Positions 55,444 through 62,174 of a DNA stretch of 64,000 nt are shown here, piece by piece. Position 1 is the stretch's first letter. Each line of letters begins with the position of its first letter. The translations under genes were made by a program, and so were the position numbers. Below the pieces are notes generated by a model. It searched no databases, was not told the DNA's origin, and saw nothing but the letters and a program-made list of their open reading frames with translations. Origin of the DNA: Pseudooceanicola pacificus (lineage in GTDB: Bacteria > Pseudomonadota > Alphaproteobacteria > Rhodobacterales > Rhodobacteraceae); assembly GCF_009789075.1 (NCBI RefSeq), contig NZ_WNXQ01000014.1:1-64000 (forward strand), in the 5' to 3' direction.

Positions 55444-56172
55444 ATGTTCGCAGGAACCCTGACCAAGAATGCCGAAACCGCAGCCACCGCCTATTCCGGC
55501 ATGATCCATTCGACCCGGTTTGACATCGCCATCCAGCTCGAGACTCGGACGAAGATGTCCGAGCGAAGCCCGGACTATGATGTGACGGCGGTGAACAAGT
55601 CGGGCCGCAAGGTGCGCATCGGCACGGCCTGGAACGAGACCGGCAACACCACCGGTAACCATTACATCTCGATGCAGATCGATGTCGGCCTCGGGCCCTT
55701 CCGGGTCAACGCCGTGCAGACCAAGGAAGCACGCGAAGCGATGACCGGTGAATTCGAGATCATCCCGCTGGTCTCGAACGGTGCGATGAAGTCCGGTTCG
55801 ATCTCGGGCGAGTTGACGGCGATGGATGCAGACAACGCCTTTGCCGGTTACATCGCCAACATGATGTTTGACCTCGACTTCATGCTCATCGAGAACGAGT
55901 TCAAGACCGAGGAGACCCATCCCGACTACCGGATCGAGGTCAGCTCGCCCAAGGGCCACCCGATCCGCGTCGGCTCGGCCTGGATGGCGAAGAGCAACCG
56001 GACCGGCAACGACTATGTCTCGCTCCTCATCAACACGCCCGATGGCGATCTGCGGGTGAACGCCGTGCAGAACGAGGAGCAGCGCGGCGGCCAGACCTTC
56101 TCGATCATTCCCTTCGTCGAGAGTGCAGGCCAGGACCGGTCGGACAACGCCGGGCTCGCCCTGGTCGGCTGA
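55444..56172 (+). CDS. Tandem DUF736 protein
   Basis: 242 aa from the ATG at 55444 (after GGAGAAG). Two repeats of the same β-rich domain: residues about 30-110 (SPDYDVTAVNKSGRKVRIGT, AWNETGNTTGNHYISMQIDV, FRVNAVQ) and about 155-235 (HPDYRIEVSSPKGHPIRVGS, AWMAKSNRTGNDYVSLLINT, LRVNAVQ). The DUF736 pattern of G-x-AW, then G-N-x-Y-x-S is clear in both. Single-domain DUF736 proteins are about 100 aa, so this is an internal duplication. The function is unknown, although the family is nearly universal on alphaproteobacterial plasmids and ICEs. Confidence 0.8.
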   Translation: MFAGTLTKNAETAATAYSGMIHSTRFDIAIQLETRTKMSERSPDYDVTAVNKSGRKVRIGTAWNETGNTTGNHYISMQIDVGLGPFRVNAVQTKEAREAMTGEFEIIPLVSNGAMKSGSISGELTAMDADNAFAGYIANMMFDLDFMLIENEFKTEETHPDYRIEVSSPKGHPIRVGSAWMAKSNRTGNDYVSLLINTPDGDLRVNAVQNEEQRGGQTFSIIPFVESAGQDRSDNAGLALVG

Positions 56173-56324
56173 CAGGCAGCGACTGCTACAGAACTGGCGC
56201 CCCGGGCAACCGGGGCGCTTTCGCCCGTGCAGGCCTGATCCTCCTCCCAAAACGGCCTGACGGGGTGGTGCCGGTCCTGTCTCCGACCGGCCCGCGCCTC
56301 CTGTCCCCAAGAGGCAGGTCCCGC

Positions 56325-56354
56325 GAGGGGAGCCGCAGTGACGCGGCTCCCCTC
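56325..56354 (+). terminator. Intrinsic terminator
   Basis: A perfect 12-bp stem GAGGGGAGCCGC / GCGGCTCCCCTC around AGTGAC, followed directly by TTTT. It lies between the tandem DUF736 gene and the small gene at 56388. Confidence 0.8.
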
Positions 56355-56387
56355 TTTTCGTATCACCTCATCAGTAGGACTAGACGC

Positions 56388-56618
56388 ATGTTCAATCTCA
56401 CCCATCCCAAGCTGGTCACGCTCGCCGAGGCCGAAGGCTACGCAGAGGTCGTGGACTTCCTGGAGGACTATGCGCAGGGCAGCATCGTGCCCGCGATCTG
56501 CATGGCACCCGATTGCGACCACACCGCCGATCTCGAACCCGACCAGCGCGCCGGCTTCTGCGAGGCCTGTGGCCGCCCCACCATGAAATCCGGCCTCGTC
56601 ATCGCAGGCATGAACTGA
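56388..56618 (+). CDS. Small zinc-ribbon-like hypothetical protein
   Basis: 76 aa from the ATG at 56388. A helical N-terminus (HPKLVTLAEAEGYAEVVDFL) is followed by a Cys cluster CMAPDCDHTAD ... FCEACGRP that could bind zinc (C-x4-C ... C-x2-C). No named family is recognised. It is 40 bp upstream of the radC-like gene and probably co-transcribed with it. Confidence 0.65.
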   Translation: MFNLTHPKLVTLAEAEGYAEVVDFLEDYAQGSIVPAICMAPDCDHTADLEPDQRAGFCEACGRPTMKSGLVIAGMN

Positions 56619-56658
56619 GCGGCGCTGGCCGCGATCCTCTCAAAAGATTGGAAACGAC

Positions 56659-57165
56659 ATGATACAGCACGATCCCAAAAAGATCGCCGAACGAGGCGCA
56701 TCCGGTTTCTCCGAAGCCGAGATCGCGACCATCGACGCCGCCCGCATCATCCTGCGCAGGCATGCCCGCTCGACCTCCGCACTGCAGTCCTGGACCATGC
56801 TGACCGACTACCTGGCTCTGAACGCCGTTCATGAACGGGTCGAGGTGTTTCGGGTGCTGCTTCTGGACCGGAAGAACAGGCTGATCCGCGACAGGGTCAT
56901 GACTCGCGGCAGCATCGATCACGTCCCGGTCTATGTCAGCGAGGTGCTCCGCGCCGCCCTCGTTCTCGATGCCTCTGCCCTCATCCTCTGCCACAACCAC
57001 CCCTCCGGCGATCCGCATCCGAGCCAGACCGACATCGAGCTCACCCGCAAGATCGTGGAGGCCTGCAAGGTGATGGAGATCGTGGTCCACGATCACATCA
57101 TCGTCGGCTTCGGGCGGGAGAAGAACGCCTTCAGCATGCGGGCGGCAGGGATGTTGTCGGATTAA
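56659..57165 (+). CDS. radC: RadC/JAB-domain protein
   Basis: 168 aa, shorter than chromosomal RadC (about 220) because it lacks the full N-terminal HhH region. The JAMM-type metal site is intact: CHNHPSGDPHPSQTDIELTR (H-x-H-P-S-G and S-x-x-D), with the upstream Glu in HERVEVFRVLLLDRKNRL. RadC-like JAB proteins are common on plasmids and phages; a DNA-repair role is doubtful and the substrate is unknown. Confidence 0.88.
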   Translation: MIQHDPKKIAERGASGFSEAEIATIDAARIILRRHARSTSALQSWTMLTDYLALNAVHERVEVFRVLLLDRKNRLIRDRVMTRGSIDHVPVYVSEVLRAALVLDASALILCHNHPSGDPHPSQTDIELTRKIVEACKVMEIVVHDHIIVGFGREKNAFSMRAAGMLSD

Positions 57166-57208
57166 ATTCGCGCACTGAACGTCGCGCAGCTCCCTGGCAG
57201 TCGTATCG

Positions 57209-57598
57209 CTAGCAGTATCTCGCCCGCCTGATCCGCGACCGCGCCGCCGGCGTCTCCAGATGGGCATACCGACCTCCGGAATATCTCCGACAATCGAGCG
57301 CGTGACCGGCCGCGATCAGCGCGGCGCCTATGTCCTCACCATCGGCGTAACAAATGCCCACCCATCGGTCATGGGTCCGCTCGCCGTTGAGCTCGCATTC
57401 TATCGAACGGCCATCGAGGTAGTTCACCATCCAGCGCCGGGCATCCCGGCCCGCCCGCGTTCGGAGCTCGGGAGCATCGACGCCATTCAGACGCACAGGT
57501 GTGCCGGAGACGACGATGGTGTCGGCGTCCCGGATCTGCACCTGCGCGATGGCTGGTGATGTCAGCAGGATCACGACGATCGGGATCAGATATTTCAA
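57209..57598 (-). CDS. Secreted staphylococcal-nuclease-like protein
   Basis: 129 aa. A signal peptide (MKYLIPIVVILLTSPAIAQV) is followed by the SNase fold: RDADTIVVSGTPVRLNGVDA, PELRTRAG, and GRDARRWMVNYLDGRSIECE with the catalytic-type Arg/Glu residues, then DRWVGICYADGEDIGAALIA. The protein is compact compared with full SNase. It would act in the periplasm or outside the cell. It faces away from the surrounding plus-strand genes. Confidence 0.83.
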   Translation of the reverse strand: MKYLIPIVVILLTSPAIAQVQIRDADTIVVSGTPVRLNGVDAPELRTRAGRDARRWMVNYLDGRSIECELNGERTHDRWVGICYADGEDIGAALIAAGHALDCRRYSGGRYAHLETPAARSRIRRARYC

Positions 57599-58222
57599 CT
57601 TCCGCCTCCTCTGCAGGTGGGTTCACATTCTTCCGGGCGTAACACTCTCAGACCCTTATCGCATTAATTGGCCCGAAGCGCCCACTGCCTGACGGCCTCC
57701 CCCGCTCGGCTTCGCGTGTCGCAGGCGAGAACGGCCCTGCGGTCCGTCGCGCATTCGGCCATGCGGCCTCACCGCGGCGCAGCACTTGGCATCCCGGTTT
57801 GCCCGTCTCGCGAGCAGGCCGCGCCCCGGCCGCTCCGCCGGATTGCGCTCCGGTCTGTTTTGCGGGGCAAAACGATCCCGCCGCTCCATCCGTCTCCCGC
57901 GTCCGGTCGCGCCCTTTGCCTGCTCGCGTCGGGCAAACCTACCGTCAACAACACACACATGAGTGCGGAAGCATATCCTCCGGATGGCCCCCAAATCAGC
58001 CCGCGTCAAGGATCGCAAAACTTTTCGGCGAAGGCGGCGCGGGTCGAAAGGGCGGTCCAGTTTTCGATGACGCGCCCGTGGTGGGCGATGCGCCCGGAAA
58101 ACTTTTGCGCCCGGCACGCCGGCGGCTTCGCCGTCCCTGACCCGGACAGATTCGGTGAACCAGACGTACGGCCATGCCACCACACTCCCGTGGTGGTTCC
58201 CCGAACATCTGGAGACACCAAC
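57599..58222. other. Non-coding, structured leader of the DUF2493 gene
   Basis: About 620 GC-rich bases with no supported gene; open frames on both strands are low-quality Arg/Pro/Ala runs. A long inverted repeat pairs 57796-57819 (GGTTTGCCCG ... CGCGAGCAGGC) with 57918-57939 (GCCTGCTCGCG ... CGGGCAAACC), enclosing the hairpin GTTTTGCGGGGCAAAAC (about 57858-57874). A second stem, CCACCA ... TGGTGG, lies near 58175-58195. This may be a regulatory RNA or attenuator region. Confidence 0.5.
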
Positions 58223-59152
58223 ATGACTTACGAGAACGCGAACGCCTACGAGACCATCGAACTTTTCGGCCTGACGGAGAAAGACGCGGAGCTGCCCATC
58301 CCCGAGGATCACATCCTGACCGACAGCGTCGTCCGCGAGACTTTCGAGGCCCTGCTCGGCCAGCTGCGCGGCACCGGTCTCGAGACCGAGATCGAACCGC
58401 TCGCGCACGGGCTCGCCACAATCCTGCAGCGCCGCAAGATCGCTCTCGGCAAGGAGCTCGACCGCACCGCCGACAAGATCGGCGCCCTGGCAAAATCCCA
58501 CGACGGATCGGAGATCGCCGAGACCGCGCTCGAAGAGGCGCAGGCCCGCTTCCTGCAGGTCCGCGAGATTGTCGCGGCCATCGAGGTGATGAGCGAGGCG
58601 GCGGCGGAATGCTACGAGGTCGAGACCGGCCATGCCTTCATCCCGGCCGCGGGATCGCGCGCCAGCGCTCGCGCTCAGGAGACCGGAGCGGTCTTCGAGG
58701 CCCGGCAGTTGCTGGAACAGCATGATCGCGAAACGGCCGCGAAGTCGAAGGTCGAGGGGGTTCCCCTGATCGTGTCGGGGGCGACCGACTGGACCGATAT
58801 CGACGTCATCTTCTCGACACTCGACAAGGTTCGCGAACGCATCCGGCAGAACCGCAACCAGGAGATCTTCCTCTGCCATAAGGGTGGCAAGCACGGGGCC
58901 GAGATGATCGCCGCCCGGTGGGCTCGGGCGCGCGGCGTCGCGCAGGCGCGCTTCGATCCGCGCTGGTCCGCGCATGGGCGGGCGGCACCCTTCAAATGCA
59001 ACGATGAGATGCTGGACGACAAGTTTGCTGCGACGGGAGTTGTGCTCTTCGGTGGCAACGGGGTCGCGCTGAACCTCGGGCAGAAGGCCGAGGCGAAGGG
59101 GCTCACCGTCATGCGGGTCGCCGATCCGGCGAAGAAGTCGGCAGACGCGTGA
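58223..59152 (+). CDS. DUF2493-domain protein
   Basis: 309 aa from the ATG at 58223, after GGAGACACCA. A helical N-terminal half (about 1-190, with DRTADKIGALAKSHDGSEIA) precedes the C-terminal DUF2493/SLOG-like Rossmann domain, which begins VPLIVSGATDWTDIDVIFST and contains FLCHKGGKHGAEMIAARWAR and VVLFGGNGVALNLGQKAEAK. SLOG-like domains bind nucleotides or related ligands and some act in signalling or defence; here the role is unknown. The gene is typical of alphaproteobacterial plasmid backbones. Confidence 0.8.
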   Translation: MTYENANAYETIELFGLTEKDAELPIPEDHILTDSVVRETFEALLGQLRGTGLETEIEPLAHGLATILQRRKIALGKELDRTADKIGALAKSHDGSEIAETALEEAQARFLQVREIVAAIEVMSEAAAECYEVETGHAFIPAAGSRASARAQETGAVFEARQLLEQHDRETAAKSKVEGVPLIVSGATDWTDIDVIFSTLDKVRERIRQNRNQEIFLCHKGGKHGAEMIAARWARARGVAQARFDPRWSAHGRAAPFKCNDEMLDDKFAATGVVLFGGNGVALNLGQKAEAKGLTVMRVADPAKKSADA

Positions 59153-59159
59153 ATGAGAG

Positions 59160-59184
59160 AGGGTCGCCTTTGGGCGGCCCTTTT
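59160..59184 (+). terminator. Intrinsic terminator after the DUF2493 gene
   Basis: GGGTCGCC and GGGCGGCCC pair with a small bulge around TTT, followed by TTTTGTCGTTTT. It lies 8 nt after the stop. Confidence 0.7.
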
Positions 59185-59331
59185 GTCGTTTTCACGTCGG
59201 CCTCTAAATGCGACCAAGCGGACGTATCGAACTCACTAGATGCAGCTTTTCGCCGATGACACCGTTTGCAAGATTCCCCTGAGACGCTAGACGGGTAAGC
59301 CAGTTGGCAACTGTCACAGGTCCCCAGAGAA

Positions 59332-60144
59332 ATGACTATTTACTACGATCAGTTTGAGACCTGGGAGGGGTCTTTCCGCGAACTGGCAGTTGATCTGGTA
59401 GGCAAGGAAGCGATCGAAACCCTCGCTTCATCGAATTTTGAATTCATCGAGGATGCGGGCGACGCCGTGGTTCGGCATACGGACATCGAAACGGCGTCAG
59501 ACGCGATTTACGATTGGCTGCAAGCACATGAATTCTGCGTCTTCCATGGTACACGTTTGCTGCCGGACGAAATCCTATCTGTGCAGCAACTTGGTCTGCG
59601 TCCATTGGTGGCCGCAGACCGCAGGCAAAGACTCACAGAAATTCTCAAGACCCATCCTCAGTGGCATCATCTAGAACACCAACTTGCCGAGGTACTTGAA
59701 GATGTCGGCCCGAAAAACAAGCAAGGCCGACGGGAAGGACAAGTTCATTTCAGTCTATCTCGATCGGGTCTCGCGAATGGTTTCGACCACTATTTGAGTC
59801 ACGGCTCTGAGTTTGATCAGCATGTCGTGCAGCGGTTGTTCGGCGATCAATCGGGCCTTCACCTGCTCCACTCGGAAACCGTTCCCATCATCGTACATGT
59901 CCGCATTGGTGGCGAAGAACTCGTGCGAGGTGCTCATCCGCACTTCAGCTATTCTGACATCACCGGCATGGGCGAAATTCCTGGGATTGCACGCGTCTTC
60001 CTGAACAGCTGGGCATTCAAGGTAGCGAACCCCAGCTTCGATATTGCCAAGCTGCGAACTGACTGTTGCATGATGCAACGGGTCGCCACTCCGCCCGAAC
60101 GGATCATCGATTTGGAAAAGTTCGGCGAGTTGGACGCAAAATGA
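59332..60144 (+). CDS. Unrecognised protein with an HGT-type motif
   Basis: 270 aa with lower GC than its neighbours, no signal peptide and no membrane segment. I do not recognise a family. Residues 65-95 read HEFCVFHGTRLLPDEILSVQ with a following LGLRPL, which resembles the H-G-T ... I ... G-L pattern seen in some ADP-ribosyltransferase-fold proteins; later parts include GQVHFSLSRSGL and HVRIGGEELVRG. The likeness is weak and the catalytic residues are not established. It stands alone after a terminator, which suggests cargo rather than backbone. Confidence 0.6.
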   Translation: MTIYYDQFETWEGSFRELAVDLVGKEAIETLASSNFEFIEDAGDAVVRHTDIETASDAIYDWLQAHEFCVFHGTRLLPDEILSVQQLGLRPLVAADRRQRLTEILKTHPQWHHLEHQLAEVLEDVGPKNKQGRREGQVHFSLSRSGLANGFDHYLSHGSEFDQHVVQRLFGDQSGLHLLHSETVPIIVHVRIGGEELVRGAHPHFSYSDITGMGEIPGIARVFLNSWAFKVANPSFDIAKLRTDCCMMQRVATPPERIIDLEKFGELDAK

Positions 60145-60806
60145 GTGTCGAGCAACAAGTCGATAAGATGATCTCGTCAGCCCCGCCAAACCGAGGCCCG
60201 GCTGGACAGCTCGCCCTTCCAACTGGACAAAATACTGCGGTCTGATCACACGATGATCCGTGACTGGTTCGGTCAAGACGGGCCCCTGCCGGCGGGGTTG
60301 CCCTCATGCGCGCCTGAAACCCCGCGATCCGGCCGTGCGGGTGCAGATCGCTGGGGCGGGCGCAGCGCATCGACTGCGCCGCCCGATGGCGGCGACCCGT
60401 CCGGGCGGGCAACGCTGCTGCCAGGCCCGCGGATGCATCACCTCCCCGGATCGCGAGACTGCGACGGGGAAGTCGAGTTTGAGGCAGACGATCGCGGTCG
60501 TGCCGATCGGGCTTGGGCGAACCATCCCGCCGCCGCGTTGGATGAGAGCGGCGCGGACATGGTCATGTCTGACATAACTCGACAGGACCGAAAACGGCTG
60601 AGGGGCGGGGTGCACATCCGGGTCTCCCCTCTTTGCTCATAGATGTGGATCGCACGGGGTCGGGCGGTCCGTGCCCTCCGCTCACGCTCCGGCAAACACA
60701 AATACGGTTTCCACGCGCGGGGCGCGCGGACCCTCCGCATTTGTGTTTGCGGACCTCCCTTGCCCCCCGTGCCGGGTGATCCCCATCGCAAAAAGGAGAG
60801 ACCCAA
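60145..60806. other. Non-coding region with an inverted gene fragment and a strong inverted repeat
   Basis: About 660 bases without a supported gene. Positions 60458-60483 are, on the minus strand, nearly identical to part of the small gene at 60807 (24 of 26 bases; both encode LKLDFPVAV). Positions 60693-60708 and 60736-60751 form an inverted repeat (GCAAACACAAAT-A-CGG and its complement). Low-quality open frames on both strands are rejected. Confidence 0.55.
60692..60752. repeat. Inverted repeat ahead of the small gene at 60807
   Basis: GGCAAACACAAATACGG is followed after 27 bases by CCGCATTTGTGTTTGCGG, complementary except for one A/G position and one insertion. The GC-rich loop (CGCGCGGGGCGCGCG) can itself fold. 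A looser outer pairing involves GCACGGGG (about 60656) and CCCCCCGTGC (about 60765). The pattern suggests a structured leader. Confidence 0.6.
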
Positions 60807-61013
60807 ATGACCAACCACTACGTCGCCACCGTTCCCGTCAAGTTCACCGACAACGAAGGTCAGGAGCGCACCCGCTTCCAGCGCGTCGGCGCGATGTTCC
60901 GCAACACCCGCAACGGGGACGGCTCGGAGTTCTTCAGCCTCAAGCTCGACTTCCCCGTCGCGGTCCAGGAGCTGGTGATGTTCCCGCCGAGCTCCAAGGA
61001 ACCGCAGGAGTAA
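60807..61013 (+). CDS. Small conserved hypothetical protein
   Basis: 68 aa from the ATG at 60807, with AGGAGAG upstream. It is β-rich (NHYVATVPVKFTDNEGQERT, RFQRVGAMFRNTRNGDG, FFSLKLDFPVAVQELVMFPP), and in length and shape resembles small single-domain proteins encoded beside mobilisation genes. Function unknown. A terminator follows 16 nt after its stop, so it is a single-gene unit. Confidence 0.65.
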   Translation: MTNHYVATVPVKFTDNEGQERTRFQRVGAMFRNTRNGDGSEFFSLKLDFPVAVQELVMFPPSSKEPQE

Positions 61014-61028
61014 TCCTCCCAGGAGGAT

Positions 61029-61052
61029 GGGCCGCCCTAGAGGCGGCCCTTT
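61029..61052 (+). terminator. Intrinsic terminator
   Basis: GGGCCGCC / GGCGGCCC, a perfect 8-bp stem around CTAGA, followed by TTT. A second perfect stem TTCCCTG / CAGGGAA follows immediately (61051-61067). Confidence 0.72.
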
Positions 61053-61480
61053 CCCTGTCTCAGGGAAGGCTGCGCCAAGACCGGGGACCCCTGCTTTCGG
61101 CCGGTGTCCCCGATAAGGTGTCAGGACCGTGCACGGTCCTGACGGGGGATTTCAGAGATCGCCTGGAACAGGTCTGCCGGCCAGCCTCAAGGGGGCCATC
61201 CGGAATAACAGTCGGGCTGAAGCCCGCCGGTTTTTCCGGCAGAGATTTGGGCCAAGCCAAATCTGGCCGCCCTTGACCCTGTCCGTCAGCCCCGTCGGTG
61301 AAGAGATGCGCCGCCCCTCGCTTCCGTCCGAACACGGGTCCGTGTTCGGCCAGACCCTCGGGCGCGGGCATGACAACAGGTGGCCGAGGTGCGGTTGGAG
61401 ATGGTCGGTGTTGCTGGGCCCTTCGGGCCGGGCCTCGCACCTGCGGTGCTCGGCTTGAAGCGGAATTCAAGGTCGCCTGG
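61053..61480. other. Palindrome-rich region upstream of the mobilisation genes, candidate oriT
   Basis: About 430 bases with no gene but many perfect hairpins: CGGGGAC/GTCCCCG (61082-61112), a 24-bp palindrome with half GTCAGGACCGTG (61120-61143), CGGGCT/AGCCCG (61213-61226), GCCGG/CCGGC (61226-61240), AGATTTGG/CCAAATCT (61243-61264) and CCGAACACGG/CCGTGTTCGG (61328-61349). Origins of transfer normally lie beside relaxase genes and carry such repeats. No nic site can be named. A structured RNA is the alternative. Confidence 0.55.
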
Positions 61481-61488
61481 GGGCAATC

Positions 61489-61503
61489 TACAATAATATT
61501 GTA
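61489..61503. promoter_or_regulatory. AT-rich palindrome in the mobilisation gene promoter region
   Basis: TACAATAATATTGTA is a perfect 7-1-7 palindrome in an otherwise GC-rich setting, 78 bp upstream of the mobilisation accessory gene. It suits an operator for that protein or an AT-rich part of oriT. Confidence 0.5.
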
Positions 61504-61580
61504 TTGACCGCAACATGTAGTTTCGTATGATGAGGGCGACCTTGAATGAAGGTGGCAGGAAATAGGGGGGCTTTCTTCGT

Positions 61581-62174
61581 ATGAGCCGGACCAGGAGACT
61601 GACACAGACGGAGCGGGCGGAGATTATCCGTGAGGCCGGAGAAGGTGTGGGGACGTCTGAGCTCGCGGAGCGGTTCGGGGTCACGCCGCGGGCCATCCAG
61701 TACACGTTGAAGGCGGACGAAGATCGCCAGAAGGATGCGGCCGTGGCCACGGCCGCCGTGACCGTGAAACTGACCCCCGAAGAGCTTAGTGCGCTGGATG
61801 AGGTCCTGGCCGCGGCGGGGATCGAGACCCGCACGGAGGGGGTCCGGCGGCTGATCCAGGCGGCGGGGGGAACCTTCGTTCCGGACGCGCAGCTGGCGGC
61901 TGAGATGGCACGTTACCGGGCCTCCCTGCACGAGGTCGGTAACGGCGTCGTACAGGTCGCCAAGCAGATGATGAAAGCCAGCCGGGCGGGGCAGGGGGAA
62001 GGCTCCGCACCGAACGCAGAGTTGTCCGAATTGCGCCTCGCGCAGATGCGTGGTCTGGCGCGGTTCATCCTTGATTCCGCTGACGAGATCGATCTGCTGC
62101 TGCGCCGTCGTCGGGATGCCATGCAGCTCGCCGCCACTGCCGCTCTGAGGGAGTTTGCCCATGCGGCTGAATGA
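61581..62174 (+). CDS. Mobilisation accessory protein (MobC-like)
   Basis: 197 aa. The N-terminus has a helix-turn-helix (ERAEIIREAGEGVGTSELAE, then RFGVTPRAIQYTLKAD), followed by a ribbon-helix-helix-like segment (VTVKLTPEELSALDEVLAAA, ETRTEGVRRLIQAAGG) and a helical C-terminus. MobC-type proteins bind oriT and help the relaxase open the DNA. Its stop overlaps the relaxase start by 14 nt. The family call relies on context plus the DNA-binding pattern. Confidence 0.72.
   Translation: MSRTRRLTQTERAEIIREAGEGVGTSELAERFGVTPRAIQYTLKADEDRQKDAAVATAAVTVKLTPEELSALDEVLAAAGIETRTEGVRRLIQAAGGTFVPDAQLAAEMARYRASLHEVGNGVVQVAKQMMKASRAGQGEGSAPNAELSELRLAQMRGLARFILDSADEIDLLLRRRRDAMQLAATAALREFAHAAE

Noticed and set aside
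57656..58975. 439-residue minus-strand open frame over the SNase-DUF2493 gap
   Set aside because: It crosses a conserved plus-strand gene and a structured non-coding region, and reads as Arg/Gly/Leu filler.
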